DNA of 64,000 nt from Burkholderiales bacterium (lineage in GTDB: Bacteria; Pseudomonadota; Gammaproteobacteria; Burkholderiales; Burkholderiaceae_C): assembly GCA_016192425.1 (NCBI GenBank), contig JACPUE010000068.1, positions 1 to 64,000 on the forward strand, in the 5' to 3' direction. Both the position numbers and the translations under genes were made by a program. This document shows positions 38,289 through 48,182 of this stretch, in pieces (the stretch's first letter is position 1; each line of letters starts with the position of its first letter). The notes beneath the pieces were generated by a model that saw nothing but the letters and a program-made list of their open reading frames with translations, was not told the DNA's origin and did no database searches.

Positions 38289-39134
38289 TTACTGCCGCGC
38301 GGTGCGGACGTTCTTCGGCATCGCCTGCGGATGGCTGGTGCGCCAGGGGTTGATGTCCAGCCCGCCGCGGCGCGTGTAGCGCGCATACACCTCCAGCTTG
38401 ATGGGCTTGCAGCGCGTCCACAGATCCATGTAGATGCGCTCCACGCATTGCTCGTGGAACTCGTTGTGGTTGCGAAAGCTCACCAGGTACTGCAGCAGCC
38501 GCTCCTGGTCGATCTGCGGGCCGGTATAGGCAATGCGCACGCTGCCCCAGTCGGGCTGGCCGGTGACCAGGCAGTTGCTCTTGAGCAGGCGGCTCACCAG
38601 CACCTCGCTGACCGGCGCTTCGTCCATGGCGGCGCGCAACAGCTCGGGCGCGGGCTGGTAGGTGCGGCACTCGATGTCCAGGCGGTCCAGGTTCAGGCCG
38701 TCCAGCTCGTGCACGGGTTCCTGGTCAAACTGCTCGGGCAGCAGCAGGCGCACGCCCACGGTGCCGGGATGTTGGGCGCCGCGCCACACGGCTTCGCTGA
38801 TGTCGGCGCGCAGGCGGGCCTGCACGTCCTGCGCCGTGGCAAAGCGCGTGTTGTTGAGGCTGTTGAGGTAGAGCTTGAACGACTTGCTCTCCACGATGTT
38901 GGGCGTCTCGCAGGGCACGGTGAAGTGCGCAAGGGCCACCTGCGGCTTGCCGCGCTCGTTGAGCCAGGACAGCTCGAACGCCGTCCACAGGTCGGCCCCC
39001 ACAAAGGGCACGCTGCCGGTAATGCCGATCTCTGAGCGCTTGGGCGCGCGCGCGATGGGAAACAGCAGCCCGGGGTCGTACTGGTCGGCGTACGGCGAAG
39101 CCTTGCCCAGCGGGGATTGGTCTGGCGAGTGCAT
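38289..39134 (-). CDS. queF: NADPH-dependent 7-cyano-7-deazaguanine reductase
   Basis: 281 aa, the long bimodular form. It reduces preQ0 to preQ1 in queuosine synthesis. The conserved [17 protein letters not shown] and the paired second-half sequence [20 protein letters not shown] are present. [14 protein letters not shown] contains the Cys that forms the thioimide intermediate, and the C-terminal [16 protein letters not shown] supplies conserved His and Glu. No preQ1 riboswitch is evident upstream. Its start is 17 bp from the next AT-rich repeat. Confidence 0.95.
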   Translation of the reverse strand: MHSPDQSPLGKASPYADQYDPGLLFPIARAPKRSEIGITGSVPFVGADLWTAFELSWLNERGKPQVALAHFTVPCETPNIVESKSFKLYLNSLNNTRFATAQDVQARLRADISEAVWRGAQHPGTVGVRLLLPEQFDQEPVHELDGLNLDRLDIECRTYQPAPELLRAAMDEAPVSEVLVSRLLKSNCLVTGQPDWGSVRIAYTGPQIDQERLLQYLVSFRNHNEFHEQCVERIYMDLWTRCKPIKLEVYARYTRRGGLDINPWRTSHPQAMPKNVRTARQ

Positions 39135-39151
39135 GGTTTGACAATAAAAAT

Positions 39152-39210
39152 GCTATAAAAACAATAGCTGCTTGCGCTTATTTGACGGGCGTTAGCAGCT
39201 ATTTTTGCTT
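39152..39210. repeat. AT-rich intergenic repeat, copy 3 (full, with inverted arm)
   Basis: GCTATAAAAACAATAGC, then TGCTTGCGCTTATTTGACGG and a GCGTTAGCAGCTATTTTTGC arm that inverts the first part. The 3' arm covers the last codons of yaaA: the stop codon at 39199-39201 lies inside the repeat. It separates yaaA from queF. Confidence 0.72.
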
Positions 39211-39975
39211 GCGCCTGAACACCAGCCGGCCGGGCGTGGAGGCCGCTGCATCGTGGCCCCAGCCTTCGGCGCCAAAGCCCAGCAGATCCTGCGGCTTGCG
39301 CGCGCGTTGCGTGATGGCATGCCGGGCCATCAGCCCGCGTGCGCGCTTGGCGTGGAAGCTGATGACTTTCCAGGCGCCGCCCTTCCAGTCCTCGAACACG
39401 CATTCCACCACGCGCGGGCGCAGCGCCTTGCGGTCCACGGCCTTGAAGTATTCCTGCGAGGCCAGGTTCAGCAGCACGGGTGCGGGGTCGTCGGCCAGCC
39501 GCTGGTTCAGGTGCTCGGCCAGCCGGTCGCCCCAGAACTGGTACAGGTTGGCGCCTGCGGATGTGGCCAGGCGCGTGCCCATTTCCAGGCGGTAGGGCTG
39601 CATCCAGTCCAGCGGGCGCAGCACGCCGTACAGGCCGCTGAGGATGGCCAGGTGCTCCTGCGCCCAGTCCAGGTCGCTGCGCTCCAGGCTGCGTGCGTCC
39701 AGGCCTTCGTACACGTCGCCGTTGAAGGTCAGCAGGGCGGGGCGCGCATTCTTTGCGGTAAAGCGCGGCGACCAGGCCGCGTAGCGCGCCACGTTGAGTG
39801 CGGCCAGCGCGTCGCTCAGGTGCATCAGCGTGGCCACCTGCTGCGGCGGCAGCGGCCGCAGCACCTCGATGAGCTGCGCGGCATCCTGGCGGAACTGCGG
39901 CAGGGTGTGCGGCAGGCCGGGGGGCAGCGGGGTGTCCAGGTCGAGCGACTTGGCGGGCGAAAGCAGGATCAGCAT
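39199..39975 (-). CDS. yaaA: Peroxide stress protein YaaA (DUF328/UPF0246)
   Basis: 258 aa. It starts MLILLSPAKSLDLDTPLP, the family hallmark. TFNGDVYEGLDARSL, LAILSGLYGVLRPLDWMQPY and FWGDRLAEHLN are conserved. YaaA limits free iron and protects DNA during hydrogen peroxide stress. The extended frame upstream lies over an rne-proximal gap and is rejected. The C-terminal LVFRRKQK and the stop codon come from an AT-rich repeat arm, so the original end may have been different. Confidence 0.92.
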   Translation of the reverse strand: MLILLSPAKSLDLDTPLPPGLPHTLPQFRQDAAQLIEVLRPLPPQQVATLMHLSDALAALNVARYAAWSPRFTAKNARPALLTFNGDVYEGLDARSLERSDLDWAQEHLAILSGLYGVLRPLDWMQPYRLEMGTRLATSAGANLYQFWGDRLAEHLNQRLADDPAPVLLNLASQEYFKAVDRKALRPRVVECVFEDWKGGAWKVISFHAKRARGLMARHAITQRARKPQDLLGFGAEGWGHDAAASTPGRLVFRRKQK

Positions 39976-40116
39976 GGCAGAGATGGGCTGCGGTGGCGGT
40001 AGCAAAAGCTCAGCATAGCGCCATCGGCCCACCCCAGTGCGGGGGTGGGCGCAAAGCCACAGGGTGGCCAAGGACGGTGGGGGGCCTGCGCCCTTGCTGA
40101 TTCCGAACCCCGAGGT

Positions 40117-43110
40117 TCAGGCCGTGGGGCGCTGTTCCTGCTCGAATGGAAGTTGCAGCTCACGCAGGTCGCGGCGGGTTTCCACCAGCACCAGCGGGCC
40201 TTCGTCCAGCACGACGGCAGGGGGCCGCTCGCGCGGCACGTGGATGGGGCGCGGCTCGGCAGCGATGGCGGCTTGCACGGCAGCCACCTTGTCCGCGTCG
40301 GACAGCACCCATTGCAGGCCGCTGTTCTGCGCGATCTGCTGCATTTCCTGCACCGGCAACTGGTACGGGGTGACGCGTGGCAGGCCCGTGCCTTGCGGCG
40401 CGGGCTGGAGGGCGGCCACGGCTGCTGCTCCAGGGGCTGCCGCGGGGGCCGCAGCAGGTGCGGCTTGCGGCGCAGCGTCCGGCGTGCTGGCCTGCACGGG
40501 GGCGGTCTGTGCGCTGTGGGCTGGAGCTGGCTGCGCTGCGGGGGTGGCGGCAGCAAAGTAGCTGCGGCGCGGCGGCTCGCTGGTGGCGGGCTCGGCTGCG
40601 GGGGCGCCGCCGCCGGTCAGGTCGATGTCCAGCAGGTTGGCGCTGTCGGTGCCGGCCTCGGCAGCGGGGCTGCCCGGCTGCTCGCTGCGCTCGCCACGCT
40701 CGCGCCGGTTGCGGCCATAGCGGTCGCGGGAGCGGCGCTGGCGGGGCTCACCGCCTTCGGCGGACGTGCCGACCGGCAGGGTTTCATTGCCCGTCAGATC
40801 CAGGTCGGGCAGCAGCTCTTGCGGCGCCGTGTCGGGGAAGCCGCTGTCGTTGGTGCTGGCCTCGGGGGCCGGGCGGGGTTGGCGCTCGCGCCCTTCGCCA
40901 CGCGGGCTGCGCTCGCGGCGGCCGTTGCCGTTGCGTGGAGCGCGTTCGTTCGCGCCTGCGTCCGCTGCGGCGGCCTGCGGTGCCTCGGCGGTGTTCAGGC
41001 TGGTGTCGTGGGCCTGCGGGGTGCGGGTTTCGGCATCGCGGCGTGGGCGGTTGCCCTCGCGGCCTTCGCGGGGTGGGCGGCCTTCGCTGGTGCGTGGATC
41101 GCCGCTGCGGGGTTCGCGCTCGGTGTTGCGTTCGCCACGGCGGCCGCGTCCTTCGCCATTGCCTTCGCGGCTGGCGCTTTCACGCGGGCCGTTGCGCTCG
41201 CCCTGGCGTTCGCCGTTGCGTTCGCCTCGGCGTCCGCGCCCGTCGCGCCGGGGTTCGCGGGCGCCGGGTTCTGCAGCGGGTGCGGGGCTGGCCGGTACCA
41301 CCGGGGCGGGGGTTGCAGGGGCCGAGGGGCCGAAGCCGAACAGGCTCTTGAACCAGGAGACGAGGCCTTGCTCCTGTGCCGGGGGCGTTTGCACCGGTGC
41401 GCTGGCGGGCTTGGCGGCCGCTGCCTGGGGGGCCGCGCTTGCACCCTGCGGTGCGTTGCGTGCAGGGCGCGGCGCAGGCTCGGGGCGCGGCTCGGCCACC
41501 GGGGCGGGCGCGTCGGGCAGCACGCCCTTGATCAGCGGCGTCTGCTTGTTGGTGGGTTCCTGCGAGCGGCGCGTGACGGCGGTGGGGTCTTCGAATTCCT
41601 CGGCCAGTTTGTAGCTGGCGTCGATCTGGTCCAGGCGCGGGTCGTCGTGCTTGAGGCGTTCGAGCCTGTAGTTGGGCGTTTCCAGCGTCTTGTTGGGCAC
41701 CATGAGCACGGCCACGCGCTGCTTGAGTTCGATCTTGGCGATCTCGGTGCGCTTTTCATTCAGCAGGAAGGAGGCCACTTCCACGGGCACCTGGCAGTGC
41801 ACGGCAGCGGTGTTGTCCTTCATGGACTCTTCCTGGATGATGCGCAGGATCTGCAGGGCGGAGCTTTCCGTGTCGCGGATGTGGCCGGCGCCGCCGCAGC
41901 GCGGGCAGGGGATGGACGAGCCTTCGCTCAGGGCAGGCTTGAGGCGCTGGCGGCTCATTTCCATGAGGCCGAACTTGCTGATGGTGCCGAACTGCACGCG
42001 GGCGCGGTCCTGGCGCAGCGCGTCGCGCAGGCGGTTTTCGACTTCGCGGCGGTTCTTGCTCTCCTCCATGTCGATGAAGTCGATCACGATCAGGCCGCCC
42101 AGGTCGCGCAGGCGCATCTGGCGCGCCACTTCGTCGGCGGCCTCCAGGTTGGTGCGGGTGGCGGTTTCCTCGATGTCGCCGCCCTTGATGGCGCGGGCCG
42201 AGTTCACGTCCACGGACACCAGCGCTTCGGTGTGGTCGATCACGATAGCGCCGCCGCTGGGCAGTTGCACGGTGCGGGCGTAGGCCGATTCGATCTGGTG
42301 CTCGAGCTGGAAGCGCGAGAACAGCGCGGCGTCGTCGCGGTAGCGCTTCACACGGGCGGCGTGCTCGGGCATCACGTGCGACATGAACTGGTGTGCCTGA
42401 TCGTAGATGTCGTCCGTGTCGATGAGGATGTCACCGATGTCGCTGTTGAAGTAGTCGCGGATGGCGCGGATCACCAGGCTTGATTCCTGGTAGATCAGGA
42501 AGGCGCCCTTGCCGCCCTTGGCCGCGCCGTCGATGGCGTTCCAGAGCTTGAGCAGGTAGTTCAGGTCCCACTGCAGTTCGGCGGCGGTGCGGCCAATGCC
42601 TGCGGTGCGCGCGATGATGCTCATCCCGTTGGGGTATTCGAGCTGGTCCATCGCCTCCTTCAGCTCGGCGCGGTCCTCGCCCTCGATGCGGCGCGAGACA
42701 CCGCCGCCGCGCGGGTTGTTGGGCATGAGCACCACGTAGCGCCCGGCCAGGCTGACAAAGGTGGTCAGTGCCGCGCCCTTGTTGCCGCGCTCTTCCTTCT
42801 CGACCTGGACCAGCAGTTCCTGGCCTTCCTTGATGACGTCGTTGATGCGCGCCTGGGAGGGCGAGACGCCTTCCTTGAAGTACATGCGCGAGATTTCCTT
42901 GAAGGGCAGGAAACCGTGGCGGTCTTCGCCGTAATCGACGAAGCAGGCTTCCAGGCTGGGCTCCACGCGGGTGACCACGGCCTTGTAGATGTTGCCCTTG
43001 CGCTGTTCGCGCCCTTCGATCTCGATTTCGTAGTCGAGGAGCTTTTGTCCGTCGACGATGGCCAGGCGCCGTTCTTCGGGCTGCGTGGCGTTGATGAGCA
43101 TCCGCTTCAT
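40117..43110 (-). CDS. rne: Ribonuclease E
   Basis: 997 aa. The catalytic half has S1 domain ([20 protein letters not shown]), 5' sensor and DNase I-like region with [14 protein letters not shown] and [16 protein letters not shown] (metal-binding Asp), and the Zn-link CPRCGGAGH at about 404. The C-terminal half from about 510 is disordered, rich in Pro, Ala, and Arg/Glu/Gly blocks for RNA binding, with two LDLTG/IDLTG mini-repeats and a conserved-looking end ([18 protein letters not shown]). RNase E starts mRNA decay and 5S/tRNA processing. The start at 43110 follows AGGAACG. A frame extension to 43176 is not needed. Confidence 0.95.
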   Translation of the reverse strand: MKRMLINATQPEERRLAIVDGQKLLDYEIEIEGREQRKGNIYKAVVTRVEPSLEACFVDYGEDRHGFLPFKEISRMYFKEGVSPSQARINDVIKEGQELLVQVEKEERGNKGAALTTFVSLAGRYVVLMPNNPRGGGVSRRIEGEDRAELKEAMDQLEYPNGMSIIARTAGIGRTAAELQWDLNYLLKLWNAIDGAAKGGKGAFLIYQESSLVIRAIRDYFNSDIGDILIDTDDIYDQAHQFMSHVMPEHAARVKRYRDDAALFSRFQLEHQIESAYARTVQLPSGGAIVIDHTEALVSVDVNSARAIKGGDIEETATRTNLEAADEVARQMRLRDLGGLIVIDFIDMEESKNRREVENRLRDALRQDRARVQFGTISKFGLMEMSRQRLKPALSEGSSIPCPRCGGAGHIRDTESSALQILRIIQEESMKDNTAAVHCQVPVEVASFLLNEKRTEIAKIELKQRVAVLMVPNKTLETPNYRLERLKHDDPRLDQIDASYKLAEEFEDPTAVTRRSQEPTNKQTPLIKGVLPDAPAPVAEPRPEPAPRPARNAPQGASAAPQAAAAKPASAPVQTPPAQEQGLVSWFKSLFGFGPSAPATPAPVVPASPAPAAEPGAREPRRDGRGRRGERNGERQGERNGPRESASREGNGEGRGRRGERNTEREPRSGDPRTSEGRPPREGREGNRPRRDAETRTPQAHDTSLNTAEAPQAAAADAGANERAPRNGNGRRERSPRGEGRERQPRPAPEASTNDSGFPDTAPQELLPDLDLTGNETLPVGTSAEGGEPRQRRSRDRYGRNRRERGERSEQPGSPAAEAGTDSANLLDIDLTGGGAPAAEPATSEPPRRSYFAAATPAAQPAPAHSAQTAPVQASTPDAAPQAAPAAAPAAAPGAAAVAALQPAPQGTGLPRVTPYQLPVQEMQQIAQNSGLQWVLSDADKVAAVQAAIAAEPRPIHVPRERPPAVVLDEGPLVLVETRRDLRELQLPFEQEQRPTA

Positions 43111-43765
43111 GATGCGCGTTCCTTCTTCTTGCGGCGGTGCACAGCTCTGGCGGTTTGCTGCCAATGCGCTGCGCATCCGTGATCCAAACTAACAACAGGC
43201 TCTTGGCGAGCCAACAATGCCTGGACTGACGCTCTGGAACGAAGGGAATTGCCAAGGATGCCGAAACACCCCGCACAGCTGCTAGCTCTGCGGGGGCGGC
43301 AAGGGCGCGTGGATGGGGGCGAAAAGCCTGAAAGTGCGCTCAAATGCTACAAAATTTGTAGCTGCTTGCGCAGGCTGGACGGGCGTTGGAGCATGATTTA
43401 ATGCACATGCCGCAGGCAGGCGCCCGCGCCACAGTGCTTGAACCATCATGACCAGTGCCCACATGTTCGCTTCGATCCTCCGGCAGGCCGGGCCCGGGTG
43501 GGGTGGCCTGCCAGATGGGGTATTCCGTATCGGTGTTCCAATGTGTCAGCCACCCGTGCGCCACACCGGCCATGGCAGGCAATGGGCCTGTCATCTGCTG
43601 GTGCGACACCCGCCGGCATCGACCTGCCTGCGCATGGGGAAATGGCCGTGTGGACTAAACTCCAGACGAATCAACCACTTACAAAACACTGCGCAGGTGA
43701 AACACATTATAGGGGCCAAACCGGTGCCGCGGGCTGAGACCCGCTTGCAAACCCCAGGTGCGGCT
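43111..43765. promoter_or_regulatory. 655-bp divergent region between rne and rluC (probable rne 5' UTR)
   Basis: No gene is supported here. Read from the minus strand, the segment 43269-43295 forms a hairpin with 7-bp arms CCCCGCA/TGCGGGG and a further CAG/CTG inner pair, about 160 nt upstream of rne. In Escherichia coli the rne leader is long, structured and used for autoregulation, and rluC is likewise divergent. An AT-rich repeat occupies 43345-43400. The promoters themselves were not identified with confidence. Confidence 0.5.
43345..43400. repeat. AT-rich intergenic repeat, copy 4
   Basis: GCTACAAAATTTGTAGC (inverted ends compensated: GCTAC/GTAGC), then TGCTTGCGCAGGCTGGACGG and GCGTTGGAGCATGATTT. 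The compensatory change in both arms shows that the stem-loop is the conserved feature. Confidence 0.72.
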
Positions 43766-44728
43766 ATGCCATTGGCGGCACGCACCGTGGAGGTCGATGC
43801 CGAATCGGACGGGCAGCGGCTGGACAATTTTTTGCTGCGCCAGCTCAAGGGCGTGCCCAAGACCCATGTCTACCGCATCATCCGCAGCGGCGAGGTGCGC
43901 ATCAACAAAGGCCGCGCCAGCGCCGATACGCGGGTGAGTGCGGGCGACCAGGTGCGCCTGCCGCCGCTGCGTGTGTCCGACAAGCTGGCCGACAAGGCCG
44001 AGCGCCCCGCGCCCGCGCGCGAATTCCCGCTGCTGCTGGAGGACGAGCACCTCATCGCCATCGACAAACCCGCAGGCACGGCCGTGCATGGCGGCAGCGG
44101 CGTGAGCTTTGGCGTGATCGAGCAACTGCGCCAGGCGCGGCCCCAGGCCCGCTTTCTGGAACTGGTGCACCGGCTGGACCGCGAGACCTCGGGCATTTTG
44201 CTGGTGGCCAAGAAGCGCAGCGCCCTCACGCACCTGCAGGACCAGTTCCGCCAGCGCGAAACCGGCAAGACCTACCTGGCGCTGGTGATCGGCGCCTGGC
44301 CTGCGAACAAGAAGGTCATCGACACCCCGCTGCACAAATACCTGCAGGAGGGCGGCGAGCGCCGCGTGCGCGTGACCACGCCCGACGACCCCGATGCCAT
44401 GCGAGCCGTCACCCTGGTCAAGGTGCGCCGCGCCGTGCCCGAGCAGCCCGGTGCGGGCCTGCCCGCCTTCACGCTGCTGGAAGTCACCATCAAGACCGGG
44501 CGCACGCACCAGATCCGCGTGCACCTGGCCAGCCAGGGCCACCCCATTGCCGGGGATGAAAAATACGGCGACTTTGAGCTTAACCGCCAGTTGCAGCGCC
44601 AGGGCCTCAAGCGCATGTTCCTGCACGCCTGGCGGCTGCAGTTCGACCACCCTGCCAGCGGCGCGCGCACCGAGCTGCAGGCACCGCTGCCCCCCGATCT
44701 GGCCACTTTTGTCCCCGAAACACCATGA
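43766..44728 (+). CDS. rluC: 23S rRNA pseudouridine synthase (positions 955/2504/2580 type)
   Basis: 320 aa from ATG 43766; an in-frame GTG at 43697 would add 23 residues. An S4 RNA-binding domain (DGQRLDNFLLRQLKGVPKTH, SGEVRINKGR) precedes the RluA-family catalytic domain with the nucleophilic Asp in VHRLDRETSGILLVAKK and KTGRTHQIRVHLASQGHPI. It converts three uridines of 23S rRNA. It is divergent from rne, as in other proteobacteria, and its stop overlaps the next gene (ATGA). Confidence 0.93.
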   Translation: MPLAARTVEVDAESDGQRLDNFLLRQLKGVPKTHVYRIIRSGEVRINKGRASADTRVSAGDQVRLPPLRVSDKLADKAERPAPAREFPLLLEDEHLIAIDKPAGTAVHGGSGVSFGVIEQLRQARPQARFLELVHRLDRETSGILLVAKKRSALTHLQDQFRQRETGKTYLALVIGAWPANKKVIDTPLHKYLQEGGERRVRVTTPDDPDAMRAVTLVKVRRAVPEQPGAGLPAFTLLEVTIKTGRTHQIRVHLASQGHPIAGDEKYGDFELNRQLQRQGLKRMFLHAWRLQFDHPASGARTELQAPLPPDLATFVPETP

Positions 44729-45396
44729 ACTCCATTGCCCGAGCGCGCCGCTTCGACCTGATCGCCTTCGACTGGGACGGCACGCTGTTCGACTCCACCG
44801 CCATCATCGTGCGCAGCATCCAGGCCGCCGTGCGCGACGTGGGCGGCGCCACCCCCAGTGTGCAGGCGGCGTCCTACGTCATCGGCATGGCGCTGCCGCA
44901 GGCGCTGGCCCACGCCGCGCCCGATGTGCCGCCCGAGCGTTACCCCGAACTGGGCCAGCGCTACCGCTACCACTACATGCAGCACCAGGAGGAACTGAGC
45001 CTGTTCGACGGCGTGCTGCCCCTGCTGGAGCGGTTGCGCGAACGTGGCCACCTGCTGGCCGTGGCCACCGGCAAAAGCCGCCGCGGGCTGGACGAAGCGC
45101 TGCGCAGCGTGAGCCTGCGCGGCGTGTTCGATGGCTCGCGTACTGCCGACGAGACGGCCGGCAAGCCCCACCCGCTGATGCTGCAGGAACTGATGGCCGA
45201 ATTCGATGTGCCGCCCGAGCGGCTGCTCATGGTGGGCGACACCACGCACGACCTGCAGATGGCCCTGAACGCGGGCTGTGCCAGCGTGGGCGTGAGCTAC
45301 GGCGCCCACGAGCCCGAGGCCTTCGCGGCGCTGAACCCGCTGCATGTGGCGCATTCGGTGGGCGACCTGCACGCCTGGCTGGACAGGGAAGCATGA
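44725..45396 (+). CDS. HAD-family phosphatase (phosphoglycolate-phosphatase-like)
   Basis: 223 aa. HAD motif I is FDWDGTLFDS, motif II is AVATGKSRRG, and motif III plus IV are GKPHPLML and MLVGDTTHDLQMA-type (LLMVGDTTHDLQMALNAG). The helical cap lies at about 20-95. It matches the proteobacterial family that sits next to rluC and is often called a phosphoglycolate or pyrophosphatase-like HAD. Translation is coupled to rluC through ATGA. The substrate is not proven. Confidence 0.9.
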   Translation: MNSIARARRFDLIAFDWDGTLFDSTAIIVRSIQAAVRDVGGATPSVQAASYVIGMALPQALAHAAPDVPPERYPELGQRYRYHYMQHQEELSLFDGVLPLLERLRERGHLLAVATGKSRRGLDEALRSVSLRGVFDGSRTADETAGKPHPLMLQELMAEFDVPPERLLMVGDTTHDLQMALNAGCASVGVSYGAHEPEAFAALNPLHVAHSVGDLHAWLDREA

Positions 45397-45406
45397 GATG
45401 AAACGA

Positions 45407-45510
45407 CAACCCCCTGAGCCGCTTCGCGGCTTCCCCCTTCTCTCACGCTGCGCGTGGGAAGGGGGACGCAGCCTTCGCTGCGGGGCGGCCCTTGCTCGGC
45501 TGCCCTGGCC
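45407..45510. repeat. GC-rich intergenic repeat, copy A
   Basis: Ordered blocks ACCCCCTGAGCC, GCTTCGCGGCTTCCCCC, AGGGGGACGC and GCGGGGCGGCCCTTGC are shared with the element at 49217-49327. The CCCCCT and AGGGGGA blocks can pair. It sits between the HAD and Rieske genes and splits the operon. Confidence 0.65.
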
Positions 45511-45566
45511 TGGGGTGCGCCAGTTTCATGGGCTACCAGTGGTGCGAGCCACCGTGGATCACTGAA

Positions 45567-45947
45567 ATGAGTGAACACCCCGATCCACAAGCCTTGCCCC
45601 TGTGCCCCAGCGCCGACCTGCAGGAGGGCGGCCTGGCCGTGCCCTTCGACGTGGTGTACCAGGGGCAGCACTGCCGCGCCTTTGCCATCCGCTTCGAGGG
45701 GCGGGTGCACGCCTATCTCAACCGCTGCGTCCATGTGCCGATGGAGATGGACTACCAGGAGAACCGCTTCTTCGACGACAGCGGGCGCTGGCTGATGTGC
45801 GCCACCCACGGCGCCACCTATGCCCCCGACACCGGTGCCTGCGTGGCCGGCCCCTGCCGCGGCGCCCTGGTCAAGATCGCCCTGACCGAAAGCGAGGGCA
45901 TGGTGCACTGGCATACTGCGCATTCTTTGAAACCCGTGGATTTCTGA
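45567..45947 (+). CDS. Rieske [2Fe-2S] domain protein
   Basis: 126 aa. A single Rieske domain with Cys-x-His in NRCVHVPMEMD and Cys-x2-His in LMCATHGATYAPDTG supplies the cluster ligands. It is a soluble ferredoxin-like protein of the NirD/aromatic-dioxygenase ferredoxin type, partner unknown. The ATG at 45567 removes an upstream extension that runs through the GC-rich repeat. It is 1 bp ahead of the SppA-like gene, so the two are cotranscribed. Confidence 0.88.
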   Translation: MSEHPDPQALPLCPSADLQEGGLAVPFDVVYQGQHCRAFAIRFEGRVHAYLNRCVHVPMEMDYQENRFFDDSGRWLMCATHGATYAPDTGACVAGPCRGALVKIALTESEGMVHWHTAHSLKPVDF

Positions 45948-45948
45948 T

Positions 45949-46995
45949 ATGACCGACCCCCAAGCGCCTGCAAGTGCTGGATCTGAGCAAAAACCATTGC
46001 CAGCGCCCGATCCATGGGTGCAAAGTGCTATTGATTCTGTAGCAAAGGAAGCCGCTCCCGGCGCTCCGGGCTGGGAGCGCAGCGTTCTGGAAAAGCTGGC
46101 CTTCTCGGCCCTGGCCGAGCAGCGCGCGGCACGGCGCTGGCGCATTTTCTTCCGCCTGTCCTGGCTGCTGCTGGGTGCGGCGCTGGTCTGGGCTGTGGCC
46201 TCCAACGAAATGGCCAGCAACGCCAGCAAGTCGGCGCCGCACACGGCGGTGGTCAACATCAAGGGCGAAATTGCCGACGGCGCCGAAGCCAGTGCGGAGA
46301 ACGTGCTGTCCGCGCTGCGCAGCGCCTTCGAGGACGATGGATCGCAGGCCGTGGTGCTGCTCATCAACTCGCCCGGCGGCAGCCCGGTGCAGGCCGGCAT
46401 CATCAACGATGAGCTGGTGCGGCTCAAGCAAAAGCACGGCAAGCCGCTGTATGCCGTGGTCGAGGAAACCTGCGCGTCTGCCGCCTACTACATTGCCGCC
46501 GCAGCCGACGACATCTATGTGGACAAGGCCAGCATCGTGGGCAGCATCGGCGTGCTGATGGACGGCTTTGGCTTCACCGGCACCATGGAAAAGCTCGGCG
46601 TCGAACGCCGTTTGCTCACCGCAGGCGAGAACAAGGGTTTTATGGATCCCTTCAGCCCGATGTCGGACAAGCAGCGCCAATTTGCGCTGTCCATGCTCGG
46701 CCAGATCCACCAGCAGTTCATCGCGGTGGTCAAGGCCGGCCGGGGCGACAGGCTCAAGCCCACCGACGAAACCTTCAGCGGCCTGTTCTGGACGGGCCAG
46801 CAGGCCATCGAGCTGGGCCTGGCCGATCACCTGGGCAGCCTGGACTACGTGGCGCGCGAGGTGGTCAAGGCCGAGGACATCATCGACTACACGCGCCGTG
46901 AAAACGTGGCCGAGCGCCTGGTCAAGCGCTTTGGCATGACTCTGGGCGCAGGCGCCGTGCAGGCCATGCGCTCCTGGGCGCCGCAATGGCGCTGA
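45949..46995 (+). CDS. sppA: S49 family signal peptide peptidase (SppA-like)
   Basis: 348 aa. An N-terminal cytosolic tail is followed by one membrane segment (about 68-85, [17 protein letters not shown]). The protease domain has the catalytic Ser in [16 protein letters not shown] and the general-base Lys in [14 protein letters not shown], and NSPGGS substrate-binding region. Single-domain SppA forms degrade released signal peptides in the membrane. Residues 26-36 ([11 protein letters not shown]) are encoded by a partial AT-rich repeat. Confidence 0.92.
   Translation: MTDPQAPASAGSEQKPLPAPDPWVQSAIDSVAKEAAPGAPGWERSVLEKLAFSALAEQRAARRWRIFFRLSWLLLGAALVWAVASNEMASNASKSAPHTAVVNIKGEIADGAEASAENVLSALRSAFEDDGSQAVVLLINSPGGSPVQAGIINDELVRLKQKHGKPLYAVVEETCASAAYYIAAAADDIYVDKASIVGSIGVLMDGFGFTGTMEKLGVERRLLTAGENKGFMDPFSPMSDKQRQFALSMLGQIHQQFIAVVKAGRGDRLKPTDETFSGLFWTGQQAIELGLADHLGSLDYVAREVVKAEDIIDYTRRENVAERLVKRFGMTLGAGAVQAMRSWAPQWR
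46027..46043. repeat. Core of AT-rich repeat inside sppA
   Basis: GCTATTGATTCTGTAGC followed by AAAGGAAGCCGCTCCCGGCG lies in frame in the N-terminal tail of the SppA-like gene. The inverted ends are imperfect (GCTAT/GTAGC) and the downstream match is weak, so it is a degenerate copy at best. Confidence 0.35.
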
Positions 46996-47024
46996 GCGCA
47001 ACAGGTTTTGAGGACAATGCCGAC

Positions 47025-47414
47025 ATGAACTGGCTGGACGAAGTGAAATGGGACGCACAGGGCCTGGTGCCCGTGATTGCGCAGGAAAAAGACACGGGCG
47101 ATGTGCTGATGTTCGCCTGGATGAACCGCGAGGCCCTGGCCAAGACAGCCGAGCTGGGCCGGGCGGTGTACTTCAGCCGCTCGCGCGGCAAGCTCTGGTT
47201 CAAGGGCGAGGAGTCTGGCCACGTGCAGACCGTGCACGAGATCCGCACCGATTGCGACAGCGACGTGGTGCTGCTCAAGGTCACCCAGCTGGGGCACGAA
47301 CCCGGCATCGCCTGCCACACCGGCCGGCACAGCTGCTTCTTCAACGTGCTGCAGGGCAATGCCTGGCAGGCCGCAGACCCGGTGCTCAAAGACCCGGAAT
47401 CGATCTACAAGTGA
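47025..47414 (+). CDS. hisI: Phosphoribosyl-AMP cyclohydrolase
   Basis: 129 aa. It opens the adenine ring of phosphoribosyl-AMP in histidine synthesis, with zinc and magnesium. Family residues are present: [44 protein letters not shown] and [11 protein letters not shown] with the metal-binding Cys. The ATG at 47025 gives the usual length; an upstream ATG at 46986 overlaps sppA. No hisF or hisA precedes it, so the his operon is broken here. Confidence 0.95.
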   Translation: MNWLDEVKWDAQGLVPVIAQEKDTGDVLMFAWMNREALAKTAELGRAVYFSRSRGKLWFKGEESGHVQTVHEIRTDCDSDVVLLKVTQLGHEPGIACHTGRHSCFFNVLQGNAWQAADPVLKDPESIYK

Positions 47415-47425
47415 CATCCCACCGC

Positions 47426-47773
47426 ATGACCCGCAGCGACACCCTGGCCCGCGTGGCCGCCACCATCGAAAGCCGCAAGCCCGCTCTGGGCGCCGACCCC
47501 GAGACCAGCTACGTGGCCCGCCTGCTGGCCAAGGGGCCGGACGCGTTCCTGAAGAAAATCGGCGAGGAAGCCACCGAAGTCGTGCTGGCGGCCAAGGACG
47601 TGGACCACGGCGCCGACAAGGCCAAGCTCGTGTACGAGGTGGCCGACCTGTGGTTCCACAGCCTGGTGGCGCTGGCCCACTACGGGCTGCACCCCAACGA
47701 CGTGCTGGCCGAGCTGGAGCGCCGCGAAGGCACCAGCGGCATTGCCGAAAAGGCCGCGCGCAACCGCACCTGA
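47426..47773 (+). CDS. hisE: Phosphoribosyl-ATP pyrophosphatase
   Basis: 115 aa. It removes pyrophosphate from phosphoribosyl-ATP, the step before hisI. The MazG-like fold shows [16 protein letters not shown] and [17 protein letters not shown] with the metal-binding Glu and Asp residues. A GTG at 47411 overlapping the hisI stop is an alternative start. Many bacteria fuse HisI and HisE; here they are separate and adjacent. Confidence 0.94.
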   Translation: MTRSDTLARVAATIESRKPALGADPETSYVARLLAKGPDAFLKKIGEEATEVVLAAKDVDHGADKAKLVYEVADLWFHSLVALAHYGLHPNDVLAELERREGTSGIAEKAARNRT

Positions 47774-47801
47774 AACCCGCATCCCCCAGGAGGGCTGTGC
47801 C

Positions 47802-48182
47802 ATGAGCGACATCACCGATGTGGACGACCAACGTGCCGAAGGCCTCAAGGCCTGGGGATGGGTCAGCTACCTGCTGCACCTGATCGTGGCCGTGGGCGCC
47901 GTGATCCCTGGCGCGCAGCCCGGCGCCGCGCTGCTCCTCATCGCGCTGGTCATCGACCTGGTGAAGAAGGGCGACGCCCAGGGCACCTGGCAGGCCAGCC
48001 ACTACGCCTGGCGCATCCGCACTGTGCTCTGGGCCGGGGTGTTGTACGTACTGACGGCGCCGCTGTGGGCGCTGTTTCTGCTGCCCGGCTGGATCGCCTG
48101 GGGGCTGATCTCCATCTGGTTCCTCTACCGTATCGTGCTGGGCATGGTCACCATGAACCAGAGCCGTGCGATCAATGCTTGA
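47802..48182 (+). CDS. DUF4870-type small membrane protein
   Basis: 126 aa. GLKAWGWVSYLLHLIVAVG, QASHYAWRIRTVLWAGVLY and SIWFLYRIVLGMVTMNQ match the DUF4870 layout with three hydrophobic segments. A strong AGGAGGG site precedes the ATG. Function unknown. It regularly follows hisE in related genomes and its end overlaps the patatin gene by 8 bp. Confidence 0.85.
   Translation: MSDITDVDDQRAEGLKAWGWVSYLLHLIVAVGAVIPGAQPGAALLLIALVIDLVKKGDAQGTWQASHYAWRIRTVLWAGVLYVLTAPLWALFLLPGWIAWGLISIWFLYRIVLGMVTMNQSRAINA

Noticed and set aside
40400-41530. Repetitive GC-rich tract in rne as a tandem repeat or CRISPR
   Set aside because: Units are irregular, have no spacers and encode the disordered RNase E tail in frame.
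40045-42483. 812-codon plus-strand frame opposite rne
   Set aside because: It mirrors the Pro/Ala/Arg-rich RNase E tail as Gly/Ala/Arg repeats; RNase E itself is unambiguous.
43111-43765. Short frames between rne and rluC as candidate small genes
   Set aside because: No ribosome site, no conserved-looking protein and overlap with a repeat; better read as leader RNA.
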